DNA of 64,000 nt, from positions 164,471 through 228,470 of the forward strand of contig JAFRPF010000016.1 in assembly GCA_017429285.1 (NCBI GenBank), in the 5' to 3' direction. This document shows, one piece after another, positions 1 through 9,332 of the stretch. The translations under genes and the position numbers were made by a program. Within the stretch, counting starts at the first letter, position 1, and each line of letters opens with the position of its first letter. The DNA is from Bacilli bacterium (lineage in GTDB: Bacteria; Bacillota_I; Bacilli_A; RFN20; CAG-826). The notes beneath the pieces were generated by a model. That model was not told where the DNA came from. It worked only from the letters and a program-made list of their open reading frames with translations, and did no database searches.

Positions 1-157
1 TAGATTTAACGCTTAAGTAACGATTAAAGTTAGAACGATAATTTAAGATAGAACTCCAGATGCTATCGATCATGCTCATCTTAAGTTCTTTGCTAACTTC
101 TGATCTTGTTGCGTATTTGCCTTCAGTAAAACGAATCGCTAATTCATTGCTGGCCAT
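1..157 (-). CDS. 5' part of an unidentified gene, cut by the window edge
   Basis: The first 52 codons of a reverse-strand gene are visible, beginning MASNELAIRFTEGKYATRSE. A good Shine-Dalgarno (AAAGAGGTGAT) lies just upstream of the ATG. The piece is polar, with no signal peptide or membrane segment. I do not recognise the family from this fragment; the rest of the gene lies outside the window. It is transcribed in the same direction as lepA but is separated from it by the lepA terminator. Confidence 0.6.
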   Translation of the reverse strand, partial: MASNELAIRFTEGKYATRSEVSKELKMSMIDSIWSSILNYRSNFNRYLSVKS

Positions 158-191
158 AATATCACCTCTTTGTCATCATTATAAATAAAAA

Positions 192-204
192 GCACCATAG
201 GTGC
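192..204 (-). terminator. Intrinsic terminator of lepA
   Basis: GCACC / GGTGC stem with a 3-nt loop. On the reverse strand it is followed by TTTTTATTTAT. It lies 44 nt past the lepA stop codon and before the next gene's Shine-Dalgarno. Confidence 0.75.
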
Positions 205-247
205 AACAAAAAACCAAAAATGTACTAATTTTATACTGAAAATATAG

Positions 248-2062
248 TTAATCACTATCTTCGTCAATCGATAAGATTGACATAAAAGCTTCTTGTGGAA
301 CTTCCACGGAGCCGATTTTCTTCATCCGTTTTTTGCCTTCTTTTTGCTTCTCTAAAAGCTTCTTTTTACGGGTGATATCACCACCATAACACTTGGCAAG
401 AACGTCTTTTCTGACTGCTTTTACATCGCATCTAGCGATGGCTTTTCCCCCAATTGCAGCTTGGATTGGAATTTCGAATTGGTGGCGAGGAATAACTTCT
501 TTTATTCTACGAATAATCCCTAAACCACGATGATAAGCATTGGGCCGATAAACGATACTGCTTAAAGCATCTACGACTGTCCCATTTAATAAAACGTCAA
601 GTTTTACTAGCTCAGATTTCTTATAATCAGAGAACTCATAGTCAAAAGAAGCATATCCTTTTGTGTAGCTTTTCAATTTGTCAAAGAAATTGTAAACAAT
701 TTCAGATAGAGGTAATTCATAGGTTAGGATCATTCTAGTATCATCAAAATATTCTAAGTTGGTATATATGCCTCTTCTTTCTTGACAGAGTTCCATGATT
801 GGACCGACATATTCTTTCGGTGTCATAATCGAGGCTCTAACATATGGTTCTTCAATAGAAGAAATCTTGCTACCATCAGGTAATTTTGCGGGGTTATCTA
901 AATTTATGGTTGTGCCATCTGTCAAGTTAACATGATAGATAACGCTAGGTGCGGTTAAGATGAGATCAAGGTTATATTCTCTTTCTAATCGTTCTTGAAC
1001 GATATCCATATGCAATAGACCTAAAAAACCACATCTAAAACCAAAACCTAAAGCTTGGCTAGTTTCTGCCACAAATTGTAAAGAAGCATCGTTAAGAGCA
1101 AGCTTTTCTAAAGCTTCTTTTAAGTCTTGATATTTCTTACTATCGACTGGATATAATCCACAGTAAACCATTGGGTTAATTAAACGATATCCAGGCAAAG
1201 CTTCTTTTGTCGGATTATCAAAACTAGTTACCGTATCACCTGGATGGACATCTTTGATGTCTTTTATTTGAGCGCACAAATAACCAACTTGACCAGCGGA
1301 AAGAGTTTTAGTTTTTAATTCATTAGGAGTTCTAATACCCACTTCTGTGACTTGATAATCGGTTCCCGCTTGCATGAGTTTGATGTGATCTCCAACACTC
1401 ACCTCACCATCTTTAATTCTAATAAGAATTACAACACCTCTATATGGGTCGTAATAACTATCGAATATTAGTGCTTTTAGTGGAGCTTTATAGTCTCCAT
1501 TTGGAGCAGGAACATTTTTGACGATATATTCTAATAATTCATGGATGTGATATCCGGTTTTAGCAGATACTTCCACGGCATTTGTGCAATCAATACCGAT
1601 TCTCTTTTCAATCTCTTGTTTCGCCCATTCGGGTTGTGCACTGGGTAAATCAATTTTATTGATTACTGGTAATATTTCTAAATTATTATCGACCGCTAAA
1701 TAGACATTAGCGAGAGTTTGAGCTTCCACTCCTTGTGTGGCATCAACTACTAAAAGGGCCCCCTCGCATGCAGCTAAAGAACGGCTTACTTCGTAAGTGA
1801 AGTCGACATGCCCAGGAGTGTCGATTAAATTGAAGATGTATTCCTCACCATCATCAGCTTTGTAACTTAAAGTTACAGCGTTAAGCTTAATGGTAATTCC
1901 TCTTTCTCTTTCTAAATCCATAGAATCCAAGATTTGATCTTTCATTTCTCTAGCTTCGATCGCACCAGTGGATTCTAAAATACGATCCGCTAATGTGGAC
2001 TTGCCATGGTCGATATGAGCGATAATGGAGAAATTTCTAATCTTTTCTTGTTTGAAATCCAT
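248..2062 (-). CDS. lepA: Elongation factor 4 (LepA), ribosomal back-translocase GTPase
   Basis: A 604-residue translational GTPase that remodels stalled ribosomes, at the cytoplasmic face. G1 motif AHIDHGKS at residues 15-22, G3 DTPGH at 81-85 and G4 NKID at 135-138. The LepA-specific C-terminal domain includes [20 protein letters not shown]. Length is normal for the family (about 600). A TATAAT box sits 10 nt before the ATG, so the leader would be only 2-3 nt; a weak AGG is the only possible Shine-Dalgarno. It ends in its own terminator at 192-204. Identification is secure. Confidence 0.98.
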   Translation of the reverse strand: MDFKQEKIRNFSIIAHIDHGKSTLADRILESTGAIEAREMKDQILDSMDLERERGITIKLNAVTLSYKADDGEEYIFNLIDTPGHVDFTYEVSRSLAACEGALLVVDATQGVEAQTLANVYLAVDNNLEILPVINKIDLPSAQPEWAKQEIEKRIGIDCTNAVEVSAKTGYHIHELLEYIVKNVPAPNGDYKAPLKALIFDSYYDPYRGVVILIRIKDGEVSVGDHIKLMQAGTDYQVTEVGIRTPNELKTKTLSAGQVGYLCAQIKDIKDVHPGDTVTSFDNPTKEALPGYRLINPMVYCGLYPVDSKKYQDLKEALEKLALNDASLQFVAETSQALGFGFRCGFLGLLHMDIVQERLEREYNLDLILTAPSVIYHVNLTDGTTINLDNPAKLPDGSKISSIEEPYVRASIMTPKEYVGPIMELCQERRGIYTNLEYFDDTRMILTYELPLSEIVYNFFDKLKSYTKGYASFDYEFSDYKKSELVKLDVLLNGTVVDALSSIVYRPNAYHRGLGIIRRIKEVIPRHQFEIPIQAAIGGKAIARCDVKAVRKDVLAKCYGGDITRKKKLLEKQKEGKKRMKKIGSVEVPQEAFMSILSIDEDSD

Positions 2063-2090
2063 AATGCCTAAATTATATCAATAATTTTAA

Positions 2091-4427
2091 CTACTTAAAG
2101 AATTTTGTAAGAATGGTTTCTACTTCTTCTGGTTTTAAAACTACTTGATAGTTTTCCCATTCTTCTTTAAATAAGTCACGATATTGTCTATTTAAAAATC
2201 TCTCTTCTATAAGAAGAACTGCGCCTCTATCATCTTCACTTCTAATGACGCGTCCGACCGCTTGCATGATTTTATTCATACCTGGGTTAATATAAGCGTA
2301 ATCTCTACCAGGCAAATCTCTCTGTAAATAATATTCAGCGATTTTATCGCTTTGGAAATTGATTTTTGGTAAACCAATGCCGATGATAACTGCACCGATT
2401 AAACGGTCACTGACCAGGTCAATTCCTTCGGAAAAGGAGCCACCGATGACCATAAAACCTAATGTTGTTCTTGTGGGGTTAGTTTGGAAATTATTAAGCA
2501 TCGCTTCTTTTTCTTCATCACTCATATCCTTACTTTGGATAAAAATATCGACATCATCGATATCTAGTCTAGTAAGAAGATTATCCATATATTCATAGCT
2601 TGGAGAATAGATGAAATAATTGCCAACTTTATTTTTAATAAAGGATTTAATATATTCCACGACTTCACCATAAGATTTTTCACGGTTATAGTATTTTACA
2701 GAAACCTTTGGCGCTACTAAAACGGCCAGATGATCTTTGTTAAATGGAGAAGGGAGAATAATTCTTGGATCTTCTTTTTTATCCCCACCTAAAGTATCAA
2801 TATAATATTCAATCGGTTGTAATGTCGCGGAAAATAAAGCGCAGCCTTTAACTGACTTCATGCTCTTAGCTAAGAAGCTACTGGCGTCTAAACAAAACAG
2901 ATTGATTTTCATATCATCTTTATCTTTAGAAATATATAAAATATATTTATCGCAGTAGAAATCCGTTATTTTTAAGAATTCGTTCACATCTAAATAGAAA
3001 TCTAAAAGATCTTTAGTCATCTCTTTATTGTCGTTTTTGTTGATGTCTTGACAAGTTGTTAAAAAATAATCTAAAACATCCATCATTTCTTCTGGTAAAC
3101 CTTCGATGATGTGATTACCAAAATCATAAGTATCATTTATATCTTTGAACATCTTGGTAACTTTAGTTAAAGAACGTTTAAGTCTTAGATGTTTGGATGG
3201 TCTCACTGACTTTTTGGCTTCGTTATATTTATTTAACGATAAAGAAGCACTATACATGTCTCTACTTCTCTCGATTAAATTATGAGCCTCATCGATTAAG
3301 GCTAAATGATGAGAAGCGTCGTTATCAAAATACCTTTTCATATATGAAATAGGATCAAACATGTAGTTATAATCACAGATGATGATATCGGAGAATAAAG
3401 ATAGATCTAATTCTAATTCAAAAGGACAAACTTCATTTTCTCTAGCCACTTTAGTGATTGTTTCTAAATCATAGGAAGAATAATTTAAAAGCATATATTT
3501 AAGAACCGCTTGAATCTTGTTGTAATACCCTCTTGCATATGGACATTCATCCGGGTTGCAAGCTTTACCTTTGCTAAAGCAAATCTTGTCTTTAGCGGTT
3601 ACCACAACATCATTAACAATGAGGCCATGGTTTTTTAAAATGCTGACTGTGTTATAGGCACTTTCCTTACCACTTGTTTTAGCGGTCAAATAAAAGATTT
3701 TTGTTTCCTCATCCTCTGCGGAAGCTTTAATAAACGGGAATAAGGTGGAAATAGTTTTACCGATACCAGTTGGAGCTTCAGCGAAAAATCTTCCCCCGTT
3801 TTTAGCGATAGAATAGCAATATTTAGCCAGTTCCCGCTGCCCTTTGCGATATTTAGTGAAAGGGAAGATTAATTGTTCAATTGATTTATTCTTCTCCTCT
3901 ATGTGTCTAAAAATGATGTTATAAAAATCTAGATAGTCTTCTATTAATGTATGAACATATTGTTCAAGTTCACTAATCAAAAAATAATATTCTTCAATTC
4001 TTTTTTCTTTTTCCTTGCCTTGTCTAATATAAGTTAGTCTCACCGATATTGATGGTAAATTTTGTTCTAAAGCGAACAGATAGGCATAGCATTTAGCTTG
4101 TCCGATGTGCCAATCGAAATTATCATCTCTAAAGATTTTTAAATCTTCCACAGTGGATTTGATTTCATCAATGATATAATCTCCACTTTTTCTTTTGATA
4201 ATTCCATCGGCTCTTCCTTGAATGGTGACATCGACGTCTCCGATATAAAAACGATGGAGCAAAGGATACTCACTCATGTAGTTAGAACCTTGGCTAGCTT
4301 GATAAGAAGCATGAATTCTACTTCCTTCCGTCATTGAACTACGATTAAAAACACGATTATCGATATCGCCAGTTCTTAATAAGAAATCAACAAGTTGATG
4401 TACGGACAGAGTTAATGTTTTCGCCAT
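2091..4427 (-). CDS. DinG/XPD-like Fe-S DNA helicase with N-terminal PD-(D/E)XK nuclease-like domain
   Basis: A 778-residue predicted superfamily 2 DNA helicase for DNA repair. Residues about 60-120 look like a RecB/Cas4-type nuclease core: D74, then E88-x-K90, then Q110. The helicase follows: Walker A EAPTGIGKT at 217-225, DEAH at 379-382, and motif VI QAVGRVIR near the C-terminus. Cys283, 290, 295 and 334 lie between Walker A and DEAH, in the position of the XPD/DinG 4Fe-4S cluster. The same two-domain layout occurs in other Firmicutes. The -10 box TAGAAT ends 7 nt before the ATG with no Shine-Dalgarno, so a leaderless mRNA is predicted. Substrate and pathway are inferred. Confidence 0.88.
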   Translation of the reverse strand: MAKTLTLSVHQLVDFLLRTGDIDNRVFNRSSMTEGSRIHASYQASQGSNYMSEYPLLHRFYIGDVDVTIQGRADGIIKRKSGDYIIDEIKSTVEDLKIFRDDNFDWHIGQAKCYAYLFALEQNLPSISVRLTYIRQGKEKEKRIEEYYFLISELEQYVHTLIEDYLDFYNIIFRHIEEKNKSIEQLIFPFTKYRKGQRELAKYCYSIAKNGGRFFAEAPTGIGKTISTLFPFIKASAEDEETKIFYLTAKTSGKESAYNTVSILKNHGLIVNDVVVTAKDKICFSKGKACNPDECPYARGYYNKIQAVLKYMLLNYSSYDLETITKVARENEVCPFELELDLSLFSDIIICDYNYMFDPISYMKRYFDNDASHHLALIDEAHNLIERSRDMYSASLSLNKYNEAKKSVRPSKHLRLKRSLTKVTKMFKDINDTYDFGNHIIEGLPEEMMDVLDYFLTTCQDINKNDNKEMTKDLLDFYLDVNEFLKITDFYCDKYILYISKDKDDMKINLFCLDASSFLAKSMKSVKGCALFSATLQPIEYYIDTLGGDKKEDPRIILPSPFNKDHLAVLVAPKVSVKYYNREKSYGEVVEYIKSFIKNKVGNYFIYSPSYEYMDNLLTRLDIDDVDIFIQSKDMSDEEKEAMLNNFQTNPTRTTLGFMVIGGSFSEGIDLVSDRLIGAVIIGIGLPKINFQSDKIAEYYLQRDLPGRDYAYINPGMNKIMQAVGRVIRSEDDRGAVLLIEERFLNRQYRDLFKEEWENYQVVLKPEEVETILTKFFK

Positions 4428-4447
4428 AATACAATTCTAAAAGAAAT

Positions 4448-4465
4448 GACTAGTTTTTACTAGTC
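4448..4465 (-). terminator. Terminator of fmt overlapping its stop codon
   Basis: Perfect 7-bp stem GACTAGT / ACTAGTC with a 4-nt loop, followed on the reverse strand by ATTTCTTTT. The fmt TAG stop lies inside the hairpin. The T-run is interrupted, so strength is uncertain. Confidence 0.6.
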
Positions 4466-5398
4466 AAATTTCTTACCTAACAAGCCTTGGTTTCCATTCA
4501 CGAAAGACTTGTAATCCATTCTATTTTTACCCTCTTTTTGAAGTTCGAGGATTTGTAACTGTCCTTTTATAAATTGAACAATTAAAGCGTGTTTATCGGC
4601 TTGGATAATCTCTCCAACTTCATGATCTGTTATTTCATTTAATACTTTAGATTTATAAATTTTTATTTTCTTACCATCTAAATATAGATACGCTCCAGGA
4701 TGATCCGCTAAACCTTTTATCCAACCGTTTATTTTATAAACATCTAAGGATAGATCTAGTTTTTCTTGTTCTGGTTTAATTGTGGGGCAGAAGGAAACTT
4801 GTGATTCGTCTTGTTCTTCTCCTTTTAGCTTTCCATCGATATATAAAGGTAAGGATTCTAGGATTAATTCTTTAGCGGCTACCGCCATTTTTTTAAATAA
4901 AGAAGTGGAATTGTCTTCTTCATCAATCAATACTTCTTTTTTAGCATACATTCTACCAGCGTCCATCTTATCGACCATCTCCATTAGAGTCATGCCGGTT
5001 ACCTTTTCATTATTGATTAATGCATACTGTATAGGCGCCGCTCCACGATATTTTGGAAGTAAAGAACCGTGTAGATTTAAACATCCATATCTTGGAATAT
5101 CTAGTAGACCTTGTGGCACAATTTGGCCATAGGCCAATGTGATGATAATATCTGGATTTAATTCTTTGACGAACTCGTATTCTTTTCTAATTTTGACGGG
5201 CTGAAAAACCGGAATATTATAAGCTTCCGCTATCTTTTTAGTGGGAACTTTTTCTAATTCTCCTTTTCTTCCGATAGGACGATCGGGTTGAGCGATAAGA
5301 CCGACGAAATGATATCCGTCATTAATCATCGCTTCAAAAACACTCGCGGAGATTTCCGGAGTTCCCATAAATACGACACGCAAATTTTCTTTATCCAT
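4460..5398 (-). CDS. fmt: Methionyl-tRNA formyltransferase
   Basis: A 312-residue enzyme that formylates initiator Met-tRNA using 10-formyl-tetrahydrofolate. The formyltransferase core has N108, H110 with SLLP at 112-115, and D146 (the N-H-D catalytic set); the C-terminal tRNA-binding domain follows. Length is typical. It stands alone, without def or priA next to it. The start is preceded by TATAAT ending 8 nt before the ATG, with TTGGAA 16 bp further up, so a leaderless transcript is predicted; there is no Shine-Dalgarno. It diverges from the phosphoesterase gene at 5450. Confidence 0.97.
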   Translation of the reverse strand: MDKENLRVVFMGTPEISASVFEAMINDGYHFVGLIAQPDRPIGRKGELEKVPTKKIAEAYNIPVFQPVKIRKEYEFVKELNPDIIITLAYGQIVPQGLLDIPRYGCLNLHGSLLPKYRGAAPIQYALINNEKVTGMTLMEMVDKMDAGRMYAKKEVLIDEEDNSTSLFKKMAVAAKELILESLPLYIDGKLKGEEQDESQVSFCPTIKPEQEKLDLSLDVYKINGWIKGLADHPGAYLYLDGKKIKIYKSKVLNEITDHEVGEIIQADKHALIVQFIKGQLQILELQKEGKNRMDYKSFVNGNQGLLGKKFD

Positions 5399-5449
5399 GG
5401 CTTTAATTATAAATTCTTTTTTCTTTTTTCCAAATAATATATTATTTAC
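5399..5449. promoter_or_regulatory. Divergent promoter region, fmt and yfcE-like gene
   Basis: A 51-bp intergenic region with two -10 boxes pointing away from each other. TATAAT (reverse, 5406-5411) ends 8 nt from the fmt ATG. TATATT (forward, 5438-5443) ends 7 nt from the ATG of the phosphoesterase. A TTGGAA -35 fits fmt with a 16-bp spacer. Neither side has room for a Shine-Dalgarno, so both transcripts should start at or next to the A of the ATG. Confidence 0.65.
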
Positions 5450-5920
5450 ATGCTTATGAAAATCGTCTTAGTAAGTGATAGTCATGGTAACAATATGGCG
5501 TTAGAAGAAATTGCGTTACGTCATCCAAATGCTGATCTATATCTCCACCTTGGGGATTCTGAATCTGATAGTTATTCAATTTACCCATATCGTTCCGTTA
5601 GAGGAAACTGCGATTATTTCGGTGATTTTTTAGAATATTTGGTTATACCAACTCCATATGGAAACCTCTTTGCTCAGCATAAACCAAATGTAAATTCTAA
5701 ATTACTAGAAGATAACCAAGTGAGAATATTTGCGTATGGCCATACCCATCAAAGAAAATTTCTTAATGAAAATGGCTTAATTTTAGTTAATCCAGGAGCA
5801 GTAACTTTTGCTCGTGATGGACATGATTCTTCATATGCAATTTTAGATATTAGCGAGGAAAAAGTTGAAGTAACTTTTCACTCATTAGATGAAACATTTC
5901 TAAAAAATAATAATTTTTAG
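5450..5920 (+). CDS. YfcE/MJ0936-family metallophosphoesterase
   Basis: A 156-residue calcineurin-like phosphoesterase. Metal ligands are visible in order: DSHGN (10-14), GD in HLGDSE (33-38), GN in GNCD (52-55), H77 and GHTH (97-100), then NPGAV. This is the small single-domain family that includes E. coli YfcE and archaeal MJ0936, with phosphodiesterase activity in vitro and unknown physiological substrate. The first ATG (5450) lies 7 nt after a TATATT box, which suits a leaderless start; a second ATG two codons later is the alternative. No terminator is evident before the next gene. Confidence 0.9.
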   Translation: MLMKIVLVSDSHGNNMALEEIALRHPNADLYLHLGDSESDSYSIYPYRSVRGNCDYFGDFLEYLVIPTPYGNLFAQHKPNVNSKLLEDNQVRIFAYGHTHQRKFLNENGLILVNPGAVTFARDGHDSSYAILDISEEKVEVTFHSLDETFLKNNNF

Positions 5921-5948
5921 TAGAATATATAACGGAAGGTATAAATTT

Positions 5949-7949
5949 ATGGCTAACAATCAAAGCAAAATTACAGAATTTCTTTCGACCGCTTCATCTT
6001 TGATGAACACCACCAAAAAGATGGAAGATATTTTCTATCTTACGATGAAAAATAATCAAAAGAGGGTCGCAGTCGAATATATCAACTCAAAAGGAAAAAT
6101 CAAACACTACCGCTACTCCAGAATGCGTTCTCACGCTTATGAATTAGCGAGTGCGTTATCTCAATATTTAATTCAACAACCAAAAAATAGACCAATTATT
6201 TTAAAGGTTGCTAACTCACCACACTGGGGTGAAATGTTCTGGGCGATTTTAATGTGTGGTTATAAACCATTACTTATCGACGCTAGAACTTCGAAAGAAG
6301 GGGCTATCCATGTCGCTGAAATGAGCAAAGCTCTTGCCATTATCACCGATGATGCTAATCAATATCCAATCATGAAGATTTCGATCTCTGATTTAATTGA
6401 AGAAAAGCACCATTATTCCTTTACTCCAACTTGGGAGAACGAAGTTATCTTTTCTTCCAGTGGTACAACTGGTGATGTCAAATTAATGGTTTTCAATGGT
6501 GAAAACTTATGTAATCAAATCTGTTGTTCTTTAGATATGGGCAAAGTAACAGAAGATATTATGTATCCAAAGAAACTTGGTAAGCTTAAAATCTTGGCGA
6601 TGATTCCATTCCACCATATCTTTGGCTTCGTCGCTGTCTTCTTATGGTATACATTCTATGGTTGCACAATTGTCTTCCCAAGCAGTAATGCGCCAAGCGA
6701 TATTCAAAGCATTTGTCAAAAGACTGGTATCACCCATGTCTATAGCGTCCCACTATTCTGGGATTCATTAGCATTAGGTGTTTCTAGACGTGCCGCTTTA
6801 GAAGGACCACAAAGACAAGAATTATTAGATAAGATGATTGGTTATAACACTGGCAAGATTGATAAAGCAGAAGCTGGTATTGCCGCTAGTAAGATTGCTA
6901 GAGATAAAGTTCAAGGCAAATTATTAGGTAATAAAGTTAGATACTGTATTTCTGGCGGTGGTTTCTTATCTAGAGAAACATTAACTCAAATTAATGGTTT
7001 GGGTTATAACCTCTATAATGGTTATGGTATGACTGAAATCGGTGTTACTTCTGTGGAATTATCACCAGAAGTTGAAGTGAGATTAAAAGGTAGTATCGGT
7101 AAACCATTACACGGTGTTACTTATAAGATTGATAAGACTGGCGAATTATTAGTCAAATCACCAACAATTCATATTCGTGAAATTATCAACGGAGTTGAAC
7201 AAAAAGCCACATTAACTGAAGATGGCTATTTCCGCACCGGTGATATCGCTGAAATCGATGCTACAGGCGGTTATTATTTAAAAGGTCGTATCAAAGATAT
7301 CATCATCAATCCGGATGGTGAAAATATCTTCCCGGATGAACTAGAAATCTATTTCAAAGATTTACCTACAGTCAATCAACTTTGTGTCTTGGGTTATTCA
7401 CCAGAACATAACAATATTGAAAAGATTGCTTTAGTCCTTGAACTCGATAATAAAGCCACAGAAGAAGATATTAAAGCTATTAAAGCTAAGGTTGAAGAAA
7501 TCGTTCCAAATCTTCCTCACAAGGTTAAAATCGATGGCGTCTTCCTTTCTAAAGGTCGTTTACCATTAGCAAACAATATGAAAGTCAAACGTTTCGTTAT
7601 CAAGAAAGCTCTCGAAGAGAATAGTAAAGAATATTTACCAATTGATAACAAGAAGAAAGCGAAAACCTTTGAAGGTTTTGATAAAGCCACAATTGAAGCA
7701 ATTTTAGTTCCGATGAGAGAAATTTTCTCTAAAGTCTTAATCTTACCAACCTTCAAGATTGAAGATGACGCTCACTGGATTAATGATCTCGGTGGAGATT
7801 CGATGAGTTATGTCGAATTGATTAGAGATGTTCAAGATAAATTCGACATCGAATTCCCTGAAGAATTACTCGGTCAAATGGCCTCAGTTAACGACTTCGT
7901 TTATGAGGTCGCTAAACTTCAAAAAGCCAAGAAGGGTGAAAAGAAGTAA
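5949..7949 (+). CDS. Acyl-AMP ligase fused to a C-terminal acyl/peptidyl carrier domain
   Basis: A 666-residue two-domain protein. Residues about 20-560 form an ANL-family adenylation domain: P-loop SSGTTGD at 170-176, YNGYGMTEIG motif, and YFRTGD with the hinge GRIKDIIINPDGENI. Residues about 580-655 form a carrier domain with GGDSMS, where Ser618 is the expected 4'-phosphopantetheine site. It should activate a carboxylic acid and load it onto its own carrier arm. No condensation, reductase or thioesterase partner is adjacent, so the product is unknown. Shine-Dalgarno GGAAGG precedes the ATG. Fatty-acid or lipid-modification substrates are inference only. Confidence 0.85.
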   Translation: MANNQSKITEFLSTASSLMNTTKKMEDIFYLTMKNNQKRVAVEYINSKGKIKHYRYSRMRSHAYELASALSQYLIQQPKNRPIILKVANSPHWGEMFWAILMCGYKPLLIDARTSKEGAIHVAEMSKALAIITDDANQYPIMKISISDLIEEKHHYSFTPTWENEVIFSSSGTTGDVKLMVFNGENLCNQICCSLDMGKVTEDIMYPKKLGKLKILAMIPFHHIFGFVAVFLWYTFYGCTIVFPSSNAPSDIQSICQKTGITHVYSVPLFWDSLALGVSRRAALEGPQRQELLDKMIGYNTGKIDKAEAGIAASKIARDKVQGKLLGNKVRYCISGGGFLSRETLTQINGLGYNLYNGYGMTEIGVTSVELSPEVEVRLKGSIGKPLHGVTYKIDKTGELLVKSPTIHIREIINGVEQKATLTEDGYFRTGDIAEIDATGGYYLKGRIKDIIINPDGENIFPDELEIYFKDLPTVNQLCVLGYSPEHNNIEKIALVLELDNKATEEDIKAIKAKVEEIVPNLPHKVKIDGVFLSKGRLPLANNMKVKRFVIKKALEENSKEYLPIDNKKKAKTFEGFDKATIEAILVPMREIFSKVLILPTFKIEDDAHWINDLGGDSMSYVELIRDVQDKFDIEFPEELLGQMASVNDFVYEVAKLQKAKKGEKK

Positions 7950-8027
7950 AAATTAATGAATAAATAATTGAATTATTTGTTCGCATTTGATAACATTACT
8001 AACGAAATTTAAAAAGAGAGGTAAATT

Positions 8028-8291
8028 ATGGCAAACATAAAATCCCAAATTAAACGTAATCGCACAAACGAAAAAGCACGTCAAAGAAACGTCTCCGCTA
8101 AAAGCGCAGTTCGTACTGCTGCTAAAAAAGTTAGATTAGCGGTTGAAGCAAAAGATGTCGCAAAAGCGGAAGAAGCTTTAAATAGCGCTTTCCACTTAAT
8201 CGATAAAACTGTCAGTGATGGTATTCAACACAAAAATACTGCCGCTAGACAAAAAGGCGAATTACAACGTTTAGTCAATTCTATTAAATAA
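8028..8291 (+). CDS. rpsT: 30S ribosomal protein S20
   Basis: An 87-residue basic protein starting MANIKSQIKRNRTNEKARQRN, the classic S20 N-terminus that binds 16S rRNA in the 30S body. The Ala/Lys-rich helices and normal length support it. Shine-Dalgarno AGAGAGGT is 5 nt before the ATG. It converges on holA with 8 bp between the stops. As in many Firmicutes, rpsT and holA are neighbours in opposite orientation. Confidence 0.98.
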   Translation: MANIKSQIKRNRTNEKARQRNVSAKSAVRTAAKKVRLAVEAKDVAKAEEALNSAFHLIDKTVSDGIQHKNTAARQKGELQRLVNSIK

Positions 8292-8299
8292 TAGAACAA

Positions 8300-9283
8300 T
8301 TAATCTCTTTTGAAATTTAATAAGAAAAGTTCAAAAGCATAGAAGCGGTCCACAAGGCCGCTTTTAATTTGTAAATCTAAATTAAATAAATCATCTAAAG
8401 TTTGGTGAATAGCGTTTTCGCTCATCGTATATGTTTGTCTTTTTAGAATTTGGACTCTGATGGGCTTGATATTTAATTCCATAGCAATCTCATCGTTCGT
8501 GTAATTTTTCTTGGCTAAAAAGACGACTTGGCTTAATAAACGGAATTGATTGCCTAACATAGATATCAAAGTCACAGGTTCAACGTTGCTGACCTGTAAA
8601 TCTCTAAATAGTCCCACTGCTTTTTCTTTTTCATTATTTAATAAGAAATTAAAAATTTGGAAGGCGTTATCTTCTAAAGGTCTAGTGACCATTAAAATAA
8701 CATCTTCATATCTAACGTGATCGGTATATAAGAATAATTTAATAAGACTATTCCTTAATAAAGGAATATCACCTGATGTTCTATCGGTTAATTCCATAAC
8801 TGCATCACTATCAATACGGCAGTTTGGATTTTTCTTAATATATTCATTAACAGTTAATTTAACGTATTGGTTCCACTCTTTAACATCTGGATCTTTAATT
8901 TCAGTCACTTTGCCTGTTTCTTTAATAATTTTAATTATCTCTAAAGATGAATCTATCGCTGATGTAGGCACTGTTAAAATCAAATCGCAATCTGGATTTG
9001 GATTTTTTAAATAGCTAATTAAAACTTTATAATCTTGGTCGCCTTCAATTTTATTTCTTGGTTTTGGTTTCATTAAGAAATAACAATTGTCCACAGCCAC
9101 AACCTTATGATCATAGCCTAAAGGCACGTAATTAGCGTCATCAATGATTTCCTGAATTAAAACATTATTACCATCATATCTCACAAAATTCATATCATCG
9201 CGTTCAGGTAAATTTTGTTTAGCGATGTTTTTAATAACTTTTTTAATCTCGGAACTTTGATTACCAAATACTAGATGAACCAT
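8300..9283 (-). CDS. holA: DNA polymerase III delta subunit
   Basis: A 327-residue clamp-loader subunit that opens the beta sliding clamp. The sequence shows the family's AAA+-like fold without a functional P-loop and the C-terminal collar domain (LLGNQFRLLSQVVFLAKK ... DLQIKSGLVDR). Length is usual for HolA. Neighbours comEC-comEA upstream and rpsT downstream are the conserved Firmicutes context (comEA-comEC-holA-rpsT). The region before the ATG is AT-rich with TATAAT ending 11 nt away and no Shine-Dalgarno, so the leader is very short. Confidence 0.95.
   Translation of the reverse strand: MVHLVFGNQSSEIKKVIKNIAKQNLPERDDMNFVRYDGNNVLIQEIIDDANYVPLGYDHKVVAVDNCYFLMKPKPRNKIEGDQDYKVLISYLKNPNPDCDLILTVPTSAIDSSLEIIKIIKETGKVTEIKDPDVKEWNQYVKLTVNEYIKKNPNCRIDSDAVMELTDRTSGDIPLLRNSLIKLFLYTDHVRYEDVILMVTRPLEDNAFQIFNFLLNNEKEKAVGLFRDLQVSNVEPVTLISMLGNQFRLLSQVVFLAKKNYTNDEIAMELNIKPIRVQILKRQTYTMSENAIHQTLDDLFNLDLQIKSGLVDRFYAFELFLLNFKRD
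8343..8363 (+). terminator. Probable rpsT terminator lying inside the 3' end of holA
   Basis: On the forward strand AAGCGG(T)CC / GGCCGCTT forms an 8-bp stem with one bulge and an ACAA loop, followed by TTAATTT. It lies about 50-70 nt past the rpsT stop, antisense to holA codons near the C-terminus. No other rpsT terminator is visible. Confidence 0.5.
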
Positions 9284-9316
9284 ATATATAATAATTATAC
9301 AAAATTAGGTCAAAAA

Positions 9317-9332
9317 CTACATAAAAATGTAG
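9317..9332 (-). terminator. Hairpin terminator overlapping the comEC stop
   Basis: CTACAT / ATGTAG, 6-bp stem with a 4-nt loop, followed on the reverse strand by TTTTTGA. The comEC TAG stop is the last triplet of the stem. Confidence 0.55.
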
